Shown here piece by piece: positions 36,905-47,055 of a stretch of 64,000 nt of DNA; position 1 is the first letter of the stretch, and the number at the start of each line of letters is the position of its first letter. The notes below the pieces were generated by a model. That model saw only the letters and a program-made list of their open reading frames with translations, did not search any database and was not told where the DNA came from. Source of the stretch: Saprospiraceae bacterium (GTDB lineage: Bacteria > Bacteroidota > Bacteroidia > Chitinophagales > Saprospiraceae); the NCBI GenBank assembly GCA_027488135.1, contig JAIYCH010000089.1:186001-250000 (forward strand), read 5' to 3'. Position numbers and translations under genes: made by a program.

Positions 36905-38632
36905 ATGAAAAACATCGGAAATAAAATGCTGAAATATACTTCTTTGGCCTTTGCACTATTTATTTGTCTCAATCTTGCAGGACAAAAATTAAGCTCTTCT
37001 TTAAACCTTGTTGTAAGTCCGGAAACCACTCAAAAAATGGAATTTGCTTATTCCAATACTAAAGCTGGAAAGGAATATGTAAAATATTTGTTTAAAGTCT
37101 CCAATGATGAAACCATTATCTTTGATATTGGTGTTGAATCAGACGCAGAAATTCAGTTGGAAAAGCCAAAAAATGCTATCGTTTGTGACCCTTCTACATG
37201 GAATGATTTAGATGCTGCGACAAAGGAAAGTATTATTTCAGGTAATCAATCTGTACATCTTGTTTTGCCTATCGGCTTAAATCAATACAGAATTTCCCCT
37301 GTTTATGCTGTGGAATGGATTAAAACATTGGGAAACAAGTGTGAATTCAGAAGTACCGATATGGAATTCATTCTGGATATAAGTAGAGAAGTAATTCTTT
37401 CTACGTCAAATAATCTGATTCAAAAGTTGTCAGAAGAAAAAATTGGGCAATGCAAAATTTTTACCCTCAGAAAAAATTCAAAAATTCAAACAACGCTTTA
37501 TAAAGATGTTACCTGGTCCCCAAAACTCGGTGTACTAAAGGAAACTTTCTCTGAAAATCAGGGTGAATATACCCTTTTAAGGGTTCAGGGAATTTCAGTG
37601 ACAGAATATTTGAATAAGCAATGCGCTCAGATTATAGCTGTAAATCAAAAAGATGAGAACCAAAATCTTTTAAGATCTAAAGGACAAGATCAAAAAAATT
37701 ACAGTGGTAAAACCCACGTGGTAGAGCAAGGCGAAACTTTTTTCGGTATTGCTAAAATTTATCAGGTTTTACCCGGCGACTTAATGGATTTTAATCCTAC
37801 TATTGATCCAAATAAAATGAATATTGGTCTGGTTATCAATATTCCCACAGGAACAAAACCAAGCGTTATTCCTGAAGGAACGTATGTTATGCAGGAAGGT
37901 GATAGCAAAGAAAAAATATCTCAACTTTTCGGTGTAACTCACCTGGATCTTAATAACTGGAATCCAGACTTTGACAGGAAGGTCGTCGGTGACATCATTT
38001 TCGTTAAATCTCCGTCTAAAGGTACTGATTTAGACGGCGTAAGAACAAAAGGAGCGAACGTAACGGTTGACAATAAACCTAAAACTGTGGTAAAGACCCA
38101 ATGGTGGGAAACAACGGATGGGAAACACATAGTAAGAGCAAATGAATCCATAGCTATGCTTTCTGCAGCCTACGGATTCACTGAAGAAAGATTTAGACAA
38201 ATGAACGGCCTTAATCCAGGTGAAAAAATTAAAGAAGGACAGATTTTAATTACCCAGGTGTGCCCTGTTCAAGTTAAAGTAACCGAAAATCCTGCAAAAA
38301 TAACGCCTGAAAATACCAAAACGGATAAGGGTGGGTTACCAGAGACAAAACAAGTGGGCGTAAAACAGGAGGAAGTAACTCCTTATTTTGACATACAGAA
38401 TGGAAAAATAACATCCTTATTTTCAGATCCTGAAATTATAACTACAGAAGCTGAAAACCAAAAAACAGTTAAAGGATCTTCCTCACAAAGGGAAATTTAT
38501 ATTGTCCAACAAGGTGATACAGTCAAAGCAATAGCCATAAAGTTTAATTTATCCGAAACAAAACTTAGAGAATTAAATAAACTGGCCGATGGAGAGGTAG
38601 TTCTGCCCAGGCAGCGAATTTTTTTAAACTAA
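36905..38632 (+). CDS. Exported protein with four LysM domains
   Basis: A 575-residue envelope protein. A signal sequence (about 8-26) precedes a region without recognised motifs (30-260). Four LysM-type peptidoglycan-binding repeats follow: about 270-314 (THVVEQGETFFGIAKIYQV), 326-368 (YVMQEGDSKEKISQLFG), 408-450 (HIVRANESIAMLSAAYGF) and 531-575 (IYIVQQGDTVKAIAIKFN). LysM binds GlcNAc-containing glycans, so a cell-wall role is likely. No catalytic domain is seen. The end overlaps the convergent patatin gene by 4 nt. Confidence 0.82.
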   Translation: MKNIGNKMLKYTSLAFALFICLNLAGQKLSSSLNLVVSPETTQKMEFAYSNTKAGKEYVKYLFKVSNDETIIFDIGVESDAEIQLEKPKNAIVCDPSTWNDLDAATKESIISGNQSVHLVLPIGLNQYRISPVYAVEWIKTLGNKCEFRSTDMEFILDISREVILSTSNNLIQKLSEEKIGQCKIFTLRKNSKIQTTLYKDVTWSPKLGVLKETFSENQGEYTLLRVQGISVTEYLNKQCAQIIAVNQKDENQNLLRSKGQDQKNYSGKTHVVEQGETFFGIAKIYQVLPGDLMDFNPTIDPNKMNIGLVINIPTGTKPSVIPEGTYVMQEGDSKEKISQLFGVTHLDLNNWNPDFDRKVVGDIIFVKSPSKGTDLDGVRTKGANVTVDNKPKTVVKTQWWETTDGKHIVRANESIAMLSAAYGFTEERFRQMNGLNPGEKIKEGQILITQVCPVQVKVTENPAKITPENTKTDKGGLPETKQVGVKQEEVTPYFDIQNGKITSLFSDPEIITTEAENQKTVKGSSSQREIYIVQQGDTVKAIAIKFNLSETKLRELNKLADGEVVLPRQRIFLN

Positions 38633-39405
38633 GAAAGAAGTGCTTTTTGAATCTGTTCAGCTTGTGCCATGGTAGTTTCATAACCTATATCGTGAATAAG
38701 GTTAAATTTTGGCAATGAAAAAAGGTAAAAATCCTGTACTTTCGGTTCTATTACGAAATCGCAGGCAATCAGTTCTGGCTGGGTATTAGCATTCATAAAC
38801 AGTTCAAAACAGCGTTGGGCAACCTGCACAGATGATTGATAATCCTTATCATCATTACCAGAAAGAGGAATAACATTAACCCCTAATATTCGATGCACCT
38901 TCGAAATAATTGCTGAAGCAGGCAGATTATTTAAAATTCCGCCATCTGCATATCTATCTCCATTAATGATAACAGGTTTAAAAACCAAGGGAATCGAACA
39001 AGAAGCTAAAATAGTATCTAATAAAGGACCTTCATGAAAGATTTCTGTTTTTCCTTTGGTAAGATTTGTAGCGGTAACATATAGTTTTTTCTGAAGATCT
39101 TCAAAATTAGGTGGAATCCCAATTTGGATTAAACGCTCTTTCAAATAATTTAAATTTGACAAACCACCAGCCGACCATTCAAATCTGAAAAATTTCCACA
39201 AGCTACTATGACCAACAAAATCGATCATATCCTGACTTGAAAGTCCCATTGCATAGAGCACACCAATAATAGAACCAGCACTGGTTCCTGAAATAACGGT
39301 AGGATGAATATTTAATTCATTTAAAGCCTTTAACACACCAATGTGAGCAATACCTCTGGCTCCCCCACCGGAAAGAACCAATCCAATTTCTTGATTTCCA
39401 TCCAT
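38629..39405 (-). CDS. Patatin-like phospholipase (RssA/NTE type)
   Basis: Lipid acyl hydrolase with a Ser-Asp dyad. The oxyanion GGGARGIAHIG and the nucleophile SGTSAGSIIG (residues 14-47 region) and the catalytic DGG (RYADGGILNNLP) are complete. At 258 residues it is the short RssA-like form without extra domains and without a signal peptide, so it acts in the cytoplasm or at the inner membrane. It is convergent with the LysM gene (4-nt overlap) and 159 nt divergent from the large receptor at 39565. Confidence 0.9.
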   Translation of the reverse strand: MDGNQEIGLVLSGGGARGIAHIGVLKALNELNIHPTVISGTSAGSIIGVLYAMGLSSQDMIDFVGHSSLWKFFRFEWSAGGLSNLNYLKERLIQIGIPPNFEDLQKKLYVTATNLTKGKTEIFHEGPLLDTILASCSIPLVFKPVIINGDRYADGGILNNLPASAIISKVHRILGVNVIPLSGNDDKDYQSSVQVAQRCFELFMNANTQPELIACDFVIEPKVQDFYLFSLPKFNLIHDIGYETTMAQAEQIQKALLS

Positions 39406-39564
39406 ACTTCGATAAAAATTTTCATTTAGGGTCTTGAAAATCTTACTACTTAAAAGTTTACAAATAAATAACGTAATAATCTGACAACAGTTCTGTTATT
39501 ATTTGGTTTATCTAATTACTTTTGTGGCTTATTTGAAAGAAATGTTTAATTAACAAACTATTCT

Positions 39565-42500
39565 ATGAAAAATTTTACTGTTAGGTTTATCTTATTCATC
39601 TTTGCAATAACAGGGTTTATCGACCTAAATGCACAAGGTGTTACCACCTCTTCCATAACGGGAAGAGTAAAAGATTCAAAGGGGGAAGCCCTAGTAGGAG
39701 CTAATATTCAAGCTGAGCACCTACCCTCTGGATCACTTTATGGAAACTCTACTGATGATGGAGGTTATTTCCGTGTACCTGGTATGCGTGTTGGTGGTCC
39801 TTACAAAATCACTGTAACTTACACTGGTTACAAGGAAAAAATTATCGAAAATGTAACCCTAAGTTTAGGAACAGCAGCAACCTTTAATGTAGAATTAACA
39901 GCAGAAGCTATCGAATTAAGCGGATTAGAAATAATTGCCGGTAGATCTGATTTGTTCAATAGTTCTAAAACAGGTGCTTCAACTCAGTTTAATTCTAACG
40001 TCATTAATAGTATTCCAACCATTGGAAGAACTATTGATGATATTACGAAGTATAACGCTTATGGAAACGGACGTTCATTTGGAGGTCAAGACAGTCGCTT
40101 TAACAATTTCACTATTGACGGATCTGTATTCAATAATGGTTTTGGACTAGGATCTTCTGCAGCAGCTGGAGGTAGAACTGGAACAACTGCCATATCTTTA
40201 GATGCAGTAGAAGAAGTTCAGTTAAATATTGCTCCTTTTGATGTTAGACAGTCAGGTTTTGTTGGAGCAGGTGTCAACGCTGTAACTCGTTCTGGTACAA
40301 ATGAGGTGTCAGGCTCATTTTATCACATTTTAAGAACCAGTGATTTAGTTGGAAAGACGGTAGATGGCATTAAATTACCATCTATTTTTATTGATGAAAA
40401 AACCACAGGTTTTAGAATTGGTGCACCTATCATCAAAAACAAATTGTTCATATTTGCCAATGCTGAACAGTTCACAGGAACAAATCCAGCTTTAAGTTGG
40501 CAGACTAATAAAGCAGGTGCAACAGGAAACGTATCACGTGTAACTGAAAGTGATTTGAAAGATTTGGCTTCTTTTATGCAAACAAATTTTAATTACGATT
40601 TAGGAGCACTTGACAATTTTAATAATGATGTTAAAAGTACTAAAGGCTTAGTTCGTTTAGATTATAATATCAGTCAAAAACATAAGGCTTCCCTTCGTTA
40701 TTCTCATCATAATTCAGAATCTGAACAGGTTATTAGTGGTTCAAATAGTAGTAATACGGCTGGAAACGGAAATCGCCAGAATTCTGCTTTTGCTATATCT
40801 GGTGAAAATACTGGCTATATTATTCAGGATAATACCCGTTCTGTTGCCTTTGAATTAAATTCAGTGTTAGATGGTAAGAAATCTAATAATTTCATTGCAA
40901 CTTTCAATAGACAAATTGAAGATAGAAAATACCGTACGGATATTTTTCCGACCGTTGATATCTTAAAAGACGGAACAACTTACACCACTGTAGGTTTCGA
41001 CCCATTTACACCAAATAATAAGTTAAATTATAGTACTTTAAACTTAACTAATAATTTTAACTTATCTTCAGGCAAACATTATTATACTTTTGGAATAGCC
41101 TACGAATATTTCCAGTCTAATAACGTATTTTTCCCTGCATCAAATGGTGTTTATGTATATAACTCTATTGATGATTTCAAAAAAGCGGCTTTACAGTTCA
41201 AAACTAATCCAACTAATTTAGTTTCTCCTGTAACCTTAAACCGATATAATTTAAGATATTCTTTATTACCAGGTGGAATTGAGCCTTTACAAACATTGAA
41301 AGTATCTACATTTAGTGCTTATGCTCAAGATGAGATTCAAGTTTCTGAAAAATTCAAAGTTACTGTTGGCGTTCGCGGTGATGTTGTTATGTATGACAAT
41401 TCAACAGCAGCCAATTTTTATAATCCAATCGTAGGAGGATTAACATTTAAGGACGAAAATGCTCAGGCATTAAAGATCAACACAAGTGCATTCCCAAAAC
41501 CAACTATTTTATTGTCACCTAGAATTGGTTTTAATTATGACCTTGACGGGCAACAAAAAACACAGGTTAGAGGTGGTACAGGTATTTTCGTATCACGTGT
41601 TCCTCAGGTATTGGTTTCTAACCAATTAGGTAACAATGGTGTTAATACTGCAGTTATAAATGTAACCAATACAACAGCTTATCCTTTTACAACAGATCCA
41701 AGTAAATTTGCTCCTGCATCTACGGATATTAGCAAATTACCTCCTTATGTAATTAATGCTTCTAATGAAAATTTGAAATATCCATCTGTTTGGAAATCAA
41801 ATATAGCTATTGACCAAAAATTACCATTTGGTTTAGTTGGTACAGTTGAAGGTATTTACGGTAAGACCTTATCTGGATTAAGGTATATTGATGCAAATTT
41901 AAAACCTGGTGACAGAGTTTTAAAAGATGGTAGATCTCGTTTTCCAGCTTCAGGTGTGACAAGCACAGGTTCAGGAGCTGCAAATACCGTTGCTATTGCA
42001 AGATTTTTAAACCCTACTATAGCTAATGCATTTGTTTTAACAAATACAGATAAAGGTTATTCGTATGCTTTTACTGCCAAACTTGAAAAACCAGCAGTTA
42101 ATGGATTTGGAGGTATGATTGGTTATACCAATGCAAAATCTACCGATTTACAATCTGTAGGTAGTACAGTACAAGCTAATGCACCAACGGTAGGAGGTCA
42201 AAATTTCTTAGATCCATCTTATACAGATAATGATTTGCGTCATAGATTTGTAGGTTATGTAAACTATAGAATAAACTACGGAGGTAAATTTGGTGGTTCA
42301 ACAGCATTTACAGCAGGTGCAACTTCAGCAAGTGGAAGCAAAATAAGCTACATTTATGGCAATGATTTAAATGGTGATGGTCAAATTAATGATTTAATTT
42401 TCATCCCAAATAATGCCACAGAATTAACTTTTGCTACATTAACTACAGGAGGTAAAACTTTTACCGCACAACAACAACAAGAAGCCTTTAACAATTTAAT

Positions 42501-42900
42501 TGCAAATGACGAATATCTTTTATCTCGTAAAGGTCAATTTGCCGAAAGAAACGGAGGATATTTTCCTTGGTTAACCAGAGTAGATTTATCTGTAGTTCAA
42601 GAATTCTTTATTAAGGTAGGCGGAAAAAGAAATACAATCCAACTTAGAGCTGATATACTTAACTTCGGAAACATGCTTAATAATGCATGGGGAGTTGGAT
42701 ATTCAACTACTTCAGGAAGTTTTGGTTCTGCAAGTCCTTTAACAGTTGCATCTGTTTCAACTGATGGCGTTGCAACATATAGAATGGCCACAAGAGTAGT
42801 TGATGGAAGTACCGTCTTACTTGACAAAACATTCGTTAAAACTATTAGTGTTGGAAATGCATGGCAAGCTCAATTAGGCTTGAGATACATCTTTAATTAA
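39565..42900 (+). CDS. Oar-like TonB-dependent receptor
   Basis: An 1111-residue outer-membrane receptor. A signal peptide (1-24, ending LNAQ) precedes a CarboxypepD_reg-like domain ([20 protein letters not shown] ... 29-110), a plug ([19 protein letters not shown] ... [15 protein letters not shown]) and a long barrel ending in [12 protein letters not shown], with the C-terminal aromatic typical of OMPs. The plug motif resembles Oar of Myxococcus and its Bacteroidota relatives, often among the most abundant OMPs. The gene stands alone and ends in a strong terminator. Ligand unknown. Confidence 0.88.
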   Translation: MKNFTVRFILFIFAITGFIDLNAQGVTTSSITGRVKDSKGEALVGANIQAEHLPSGSLYGNSTDDGGYFRVPGMRVGGPYKITVTYTGYKEKIIENVTLSLGTAATFNVELTAEAIELSGLEIIAGRSDLFNSSKTGASTQFNSNVINSIPTIGRTIDDITKYNAYGNGRSFGGQDSRFNNFTIDGSVFNNGFGLGSSAAAGGRTGTTAISLDAVEEVQLNIAPFDVRQSGFVGAGVNAVTRSGTNEVSGSFYHILRTSDLVGKTVDGIKLPSIFIDEKTTGFRIGAPIIKNKLFIFANAEQFTGTNPALSWQTNKAGATGNVSRVTESDLKDLASFMQTNFNYDLGALDNFNNDVKSTKGLVRLDYNISQKHKASLRYSHHNSESEQVISGSNSSNTAGNGNRQNSAFAISGENTGYIIQDNTRSVAFELNSVLDGKKSNNFIATFNRQIEDRKYRTDIFPTVDILKDGTTYTTVGFDPFTPNNKLNYSTLNLTNNFNLSSGKHYYTFGIAYEYFQSNNVFFPASNGVYVYNSIDDFKKAALQFKTNPTNLVSPVTLNRYNLRYSLLPGGIEPLQTLKVSTFSAYAQDEIQVSEKFKVTVGVRGDVVMYDNSTAANFYNPIVGGLTFKDENAQALKINTSAFPKPTILLSPRIGFNYDLDGQQKTQVRGGTGIFVSRVPQVLVSNQLGNNGVNTAVINVTNTTAYPFTTDPSKFAPASTDISKLPPYVINASNENLKYPSVWKSNIAIDQKLPFGLVGTVEGIYGKTLSGLRYIDANLKPGDRVLKDGRSRFPASGVTSTGSGAANTVAIARFLNPTIANAFVLTNTDKGYSYAFTAKLEKPAVNGFGGMIGYTNAKSTDLQSVGSTVQANAPTVGGQNFLDPSYTDNDLRHRFVGYVNYRINYGGKFGGSTAFTAGATSASGSKISYIYGNDLNGDGQINDLIFIPNNATELTFATLTTGGKTFTAQQQQEAFNNLIANDEYLLSRKGQFAERNGGYFPWLTRVDLSVVQEFFIKVGGKRNTIQLRADILNFGNMLNNAWGVGYSTTSGSFGSASPLTVASVSTDGVATYRMATRVVDGSTVLLDKTFVKTISVGNAWQAQLGLRYIFN

Positions 42901-42913
42901 ACATTAAAATTAG

Positions 42914-42951
42914 AAAGTGGCTGCCTTTGGTTAAAGGCAGCCACTTTTTTA
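42914..42951 (+). terminator. Rho-independent terminator of the Oar-like receptor gene
   Basis: A perfect 15-bp stem (AAAGTGGCTGCCTTT at 42914-42928, loop GGTT, complementary arm 42933-42947) leads straight into a T run (TTTTTT then ATTT). It begins 13 nt after the stop codon. Confidence 0.95.
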
Positions 42952-42994
42952 TTTGGATAATCTACGTTTTTCTTTTTTACCAGTGATTCTCTTT

Positions 42995-43942
42995 TTAAGC
43001 TTTTTTAGCTAAGTAAATTTCGGCCAGCATACACCTTACACTACCTCCCCCATATTTTTCAATGATCGGAATATTGCCTTTAACAATTTTACAAAAAGAT
43101 TCAATACGATTTATTTGATCAGAGGAAAAGGAATCATAAGCTGTTTGAGACATTATAATCAACCTCTCCCCCTTTTCATTTTTAACAGCCAGCATATTTC
43201 CAGCAAACTTAGCTATTTGAGCCATAGAAATTGGAATAATCTCTTTTCCCGTCTCAATAAATAATTTTTCTATAGTAGTTTTTTCATCCCCATCTGTTAA
43301 AGCTTCACCACCCCAGATAACAAAGTTTTCACCCAAAGCCATCATGACGTTTGTATGGTAAATATCCATACCACTTTCATCTTTAGCGTTAAAAACACCC
43401 AAACGATATCCTAATTTATCAGCCCATTCAATGAGCAATTTACCATCTGTTCTAATGCTTCGACAGGCATAAGCGATTTTATTAGATCTATCCAGAATTA
43501 AACTTCCAGTTCCTTCTAAATAATAGCCATAATTTTCAGCTGATTCTAAATGAATTCGATGAAAAAGATGATAATTCTCTTTTAATACAACAATGATATC
43601 TTCTCTTCTTTCCAGTCTCCTATTTTTAGAAAACATGGGATAAGTGACTAATGTACCGTCAGAATGTGTTGAAAACCAATTATTTGGAAAAATAGAATCT
43701 GTTGTTTTTATTGAAATATTATCTTCTACTACTGTAATCGTTAATCCATGTTCTCTTAAAACACATACAAAATCATCAAATTCTTGTATGGCTAACTCGG
43801 TAATTTGTCTCGTTGATAAGGTATTGTCATTTACCTGAAAAGCATTGTTCAAAGCGGTTTCATCATTAAACCCAAAGTGTAAGGGTCTAACCATTAACAA
43901 GTGAGAAGTAATACTGGGTTCCACTTCCATATTCAATATCAT
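42995..43942 (-). CDS. Arginine deiminase-related hydrolase (CtlX-like)
   Basis: A 315-residue member of the amidinotransferase / guanidino-modifying superfamily related to CtlX ('citrulline utilization hydrolase'). Visible motifs: MVRPLHFGFN, TDSIFPNNWFSTHSDG (substrate Asp and catalytic region), GTGSLILDR, YHTNVMMALGENF (catalytic His) and the C-terminal GGGSVRCMLAEIYL with the nucleophilic Cys. It therefore looks active on a guanidino/ureido compound, but the exact substrate is unknown. It starts with an ATGA overlap on the stop of the SUI1-like gene, indicating translational coupling. Confidence 0.85.
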   Translation of the reverse strand: MILNMEVEPSITSHLLMVRPLHFGFNDETALNNAFQVNDNTLSTRQITELAIQEFDDFVCVLREHGLTITVVEDNISIKTTDSIFPNNWFSTHSDGTLVTYPMFSKNRRLERREDIIVVLKENYHLFHRIHLESAENYGYYLEGTGSLILDRSNKIAYACRSIRTDGKLLIEWADKLGYRLGVFNAKDESGMDIYHTNVMMALGENFVIWGGEALTDGDEKTTIEKLFIETGKEIIPISMAQIAKFAGNMLAVKNEKGERLIIMSQTAYDSFSSDQINRIESFCKIVKGNIPIIEKYGGGSVRCMLAEIYLAKKA

Positions 43943-44286
43943 CCTCCAGCTATTTTAGTTAACTTATAATCAGCAGCTAATAAAAAAGCCAATACCTTTG
44001 TACGATGATCGCCTTGAAGAATAATTTCATTATCTTTTACTGCCCCCCCAACGCCACATTTCTGTTTCAATACTTTACCTAATGCCTCACAATCTGCCAT
44101 TTGCCCAACAAAACCTGTAATTAAGGTTACCTCCTTTCCTTTTCTTTGCTTTCGGTCCAGATGAATCCTTAATACTTGTTTGGAAGGGACCAAGGTCTCT
44201 GTTTGCTCTCCCTGGTCTAATTCGAATTGAAAATCAGGATTTGTCGAATAAACGACACCGACTCTGTTTTTTTCTTTTTTGCTCAC
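43939..44286 (-). CDS. SUI1/eIF1-like translation initiation factor (YciH family)
   Basis: Small RNA-binding protein of the eIF1/SUI1/YciH family, thought to influence start-codon fidelity. The C-terminal fold is clear: GKEVTLITGFVG, CEALGKVLKQKCGVGGAVKDNEI and ILQGDHRTKVLAFLL. The GTG at 44286 gives a 115-residue protein beginning M-S-K-K-E-K-N-R-V-G-V-V-Y-S-T, the usual start for Bacteroidota members, and lies 1 nt after the hscA stop. A TTG 21 nt further upstream is less likely. It overlaps ctlX by 4 nt. Confidence 0.88.
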   Translation of the reverse strand: MSKKEKNRVGVVYSTNPDFQFELDQGEQTETLVPSKQVLRIHLDRKQRKGKEVTLITGFVGQMADCEALGKVLKQKCGVGGAVKDNEIILQGDHRTKVLAFLLAADYKLTKIAGG

Positions 44287-44287
44287 A

Positions 44288-46129
44288 TTAAACGGGTTTA
44301 TTCCCAACTAAAGCATTAGCGACAGCATGATCCAGTGCTACTTCTGCCAGAGGTCTTGTATATGAATTTAATTCGTGCATTGCCTGATCTATGGCAGATT
44401 TATCGTCCCCCTTTGTTGTAGAACGTAATAATTCCCCTAAATCTTTCATTTTATCCACTTGATTTACGTCAAATAAACCCGTGTTTTGCAAAATAAATTT
44501 ATCTAAATGATGAAGAACATTGGCCGCTTCATTTTTAGATTCCTGCAAGGCTCTGGCAGCTAAATCAGAAGAAGCATTTTTAATAGAGTCTATTAGTAGA
44601 AGAGCCATTTCTTCTTCTGAGATACCATATTGAGCCTGAATAACCACAGATGTTTCAACCCCGGACCGGAGCTCACTTGCTTTAACTTTAAGAATACCAT
44701 CGGCATCCAGAAGAAATTGAATCTCTATTTTGGGAATACCTGCTGGCATGGGCGGAATACCTGACAGAACGAATTCACCTAATTTCCTATTGTAAGTAAC
44801 CAGGTCACGTTCCCCCTGAAAAACGGAAACCATAAGTTTAGTCTGACCATCAACCGAAGTGGTATAACTTCGACCCACTTTGGTTGGAACCTTTGAATTT
44901 CTTGGAATAATGGTATCCATTAAGCCCCCAACTGTTTCAATACCTAATGAAAGAGGCGTTATATCCAAGAGCAATAAATCTTCCTGATTGCCAGCCAGAA
45001 TATCAGCTTGAATGGCGGCACCGAGCGCAACGACTTCGTCTGGATTCAACTGATCAAATACAGATTTATTAAAAAAAGCACTTACCTCATTTTTAACTAA
45101 AGGAACACGGGTAGAACCACCGACCATAATAACCTGATCTATGGCATTTATGTCTAGCTTAGCATCGTCTAAAACCTTTTTACAAGCCATTAAGGTTCTG
45201 TCAATCAATGGTTTGATAATAGATTCAAATTCAGAACGAGATAATGATAATTCTCCAAAGCGAGCATCCGTTTCTTGAAACAAATCATTTTCTGACAAAT
45301 ATTTTTTAGCTTTTTCGGCGAGTTTTCTTAGGGAAGGAATAAAGGAAGCGGGAAGCCCATTGTGGTCACACCAATGTCTTGCAATTAACTTATCCATATC
45401 ATCACCCCCTAAAAAAGTATCTCCATGTGTTGCTAAAACTTCAAAAATGCCATCTTGAATGTTTAAAATAGAAATATCGAAAGTTCCACCACCTAAATCA
45501 TAAACTGCCACGGTTTGAACCTCTGATTTATCGAGGCCTATGCCATAGGCTAAGCTAGCGGCTGTAGGTTCATTTATTATTCTTAAAACCTCCAGGCCAG
45601 CTAATTTGCCCGCATCCCTTGTGGCTTGTCTTTGCGCATCATTAAAATATGCGGGAACGGTAATAACAGCTTTGGACACTATATTATCTAAAAGTTTTTC
45701 TACCCTAATTTTGAGAGATTTTAGAATTTCCGCTGACAATTCAATGGGTGTAAATGACTTATCTCTCAGTTTTATTTTAACTAAATTTTCGGGACCGGTG
45801 TCAAGCAACTCATAGCCATAAAAATCTTTATAACTTAACAAATCATCATAAGATTTCCCCATAAGCCTTTTGACAGAATAGATGGTATTTTTAGGGTCCT
45901 CCTCAATATATGTACGCGCCTTTTCACCTACGAAAAAAACATTATCAGCAGAAAGATGAAGTAAAGAAGCTAATAAAGCATTTTCTCCAAATTCATCCTT
46001 AACTACCTGAGCTTTACCATTTTCCATAATGGCAACCAAAGAATGAGTGGTTCCGAGATCAATGCCAATAATGATGGGATGCTCGTTTTTTATAGAACCA
46101 CTTTTTAAATCTATTGCATACTTAGGCAT
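44288..46129 (-). CDS. hscA: Hsp70 chaperone, HscA-like (Fe-S cluster assembly)
   Basis: A 613-residue Hsp70. The nucleotide-binding domain has GIDLGTTHSLVA (phosphate 1), AVYDLGGGTFDISIL (phosphate 2) and VIMVGGSTRVPLV (adenosine); the substrate domain has LLLLDITPLSLGIETVGG. The N-terminal extension (MPKYAIDLKSGSIKNE before the first strand) and lack of the long acidic DnaK tail (EEVD or KDDD-type) fit the HscA group, which delivers IscU-bound clusters. No isc genes are nearby, so a DnaK paralogue remains possible. The stop is followed immediately by the SUI1-like GTG. Confidence 0.78.
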   Translation of the reverse strand: MPKYAIDLKSGSIKNEHPIIIGIDLGTTHSLVAIMENGKAQVVKDEFGENALLASLLHLSADNVFFVGEKARTYIEEDPKNTIYSVKRLMGKSYDDLLSYKDFYGYELLDTGPENLVKIKLRDKSFTPIELSAEILKSLKIRVEKLLDNIVSKAVITVPAYFNDAQRQATRDAGKLAGLEVLRIINEPTAASLAYGIGLDKSEVQTVAVYDLGGGTFDISILNIQDGIFEVLATHGDTFLGGDDMDKLIARHWCDHNGLPASFIPSLRKLAEKAKKYLSENDLFQETDARFGELSLSRSEFESIIKPLIDRTLMACKKVLDDAKLDINAIDQVIMVGGSTRVPLVKNEVSAFFNKSVFDQLNPDEVVALGAAIQADILAGNQEDLLLLDITPLSLGIETVGGLMDTIIPRNSKVPTKVGRSYTTSVDGQTKLMVSVFQGERDLVTYNRKLGEFVLSGIPPMPAGIPKIEIQFLLDADGILKVKASELRSGVETSVVIQAQYGISEEEMALLLIDSIKNASSDLAARALQESKNEAANVLHHLDKFILQNTGLFDVNQVDKMKDLGELLRSTTKGDDKSAIDQAMHELNSYTRPLAEVALDHAVANALVGNKPV

Positions 46130-46242
46130 AAATTAATTAAATTTTATGAGTACAAAACTACTTTTTAATCCTTAAAAAGTTAATTTTATCCTTAAACATA
46201 TCGCAAAAAGGTTTGTTTCAGCCTTACTTATAAATATTTTTT

Positions 46243-47055
46243 ATGACAACAGCCATGAACGAGAAAAAGCATCATTTGAATGAAATGAATAAAGGGACAA
46301 CTTTATTTTTTATTCTTGGAGGATTTTTTATTGCCAACACCCTCGTTGCAGAGTTTATCGGGGTTAAAATTTTCGCCTTAGAAGACACCTTAGGAATTTC
46401 AAGATTTAACATCAATCTTTTTGGACAAGAAGGAGCGCTACAATTTTCCGCTGGTGTTCTACTCTGGCCTGTCGTCTTTCTTATGACAGATATAATTAAT
46501 GAATATTTTGGTAAACAAGGGGTTAGGAAGCTATCTATATTTACTGCAGGACTCATTGCGTACGCATTTATCATTATATTTTTCGCCATTCAACTTTCAC
46601 CTGCCGACTGGTGGATAACACAGAACAAAGCACAGGGGGTGGAGAATATGCAAACTTCATTTAAGGTTATTTTTGGGCAGGGCATATTAATGGTTTTTGG
46701 ATCGTTAACTGCTTTTTTAGTCGCTCAATTGGTGGATGTTTTACTTTTCCATCAAATTAAAAAAGTAACTGGAGAAAAGCGAATCTGGCTTAGATCTACA
46801 GGATCAACTTTTGTCTCCCAGTTATTTGATAGTTTTGTCATTCTAACCATAGCATTCAAGTGGGGTCCTGAAATCGTTGGCAATGTTACTCCATGGACCT
46901 GGAATCAAATTCTTGCCGTCGGAACGATTCAATATTTCTATAAAATATCTATGGCTATCTTTTTAACACCTGTTATCTATGGTGCTCATCGCATTATAGA
47001 CGGTTATCTTGGCAAAGAGGAATCATCAAGAATGAAGGAAAATGCCGCTTTATAA
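46243..47055 (+). CDS. Queuosine precursor transporter (YhhQ/VUT family)
   Basis: Inner-membrane transporter, 270 residues with about six transmembrane segments (for example TTLFFILGGFFIANTLVAEF, LLWPVVFLMTDIINEYFG, LSIFTAGLIAYAFIIIFFAI). YhhQ proteins import queuosine precursors (preQ0/preQ1), which bacteria then build into tRNA. The family core DIINEYFGKQGVRKL and the STFVSQLFDSFVILTIAF segment are present. The gene converges with the DUF3810 gene and overlaps it by 52 nt. No queuosine-synthesis genes are in view, consistent with salvage. Confidence 0.88.
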   Translation: MTTAMNEKKHHLNEMNKGTTLFFILGGFFIANTLVAEFIGVKIFALEDTLGISRFNINLFGQEGALQFSAGVLLWPVVFLMTDIINEYFGKQGVRKLSIFTAGLIAYAFIIIFFAIQLSPADWWITQNKAQGVENMQTSFKVIFGQGILMVFGSLTAFLVAQLVDVLLFHQIKKVTGEKRIWLRSTGSTFVSQLFDSFVILTIAFKWGPEIVGNVTPWTWNQILAVGTIQYFYKISMAIFLTPVIYGAHRIIDGYLGKEESSRMKENAAL

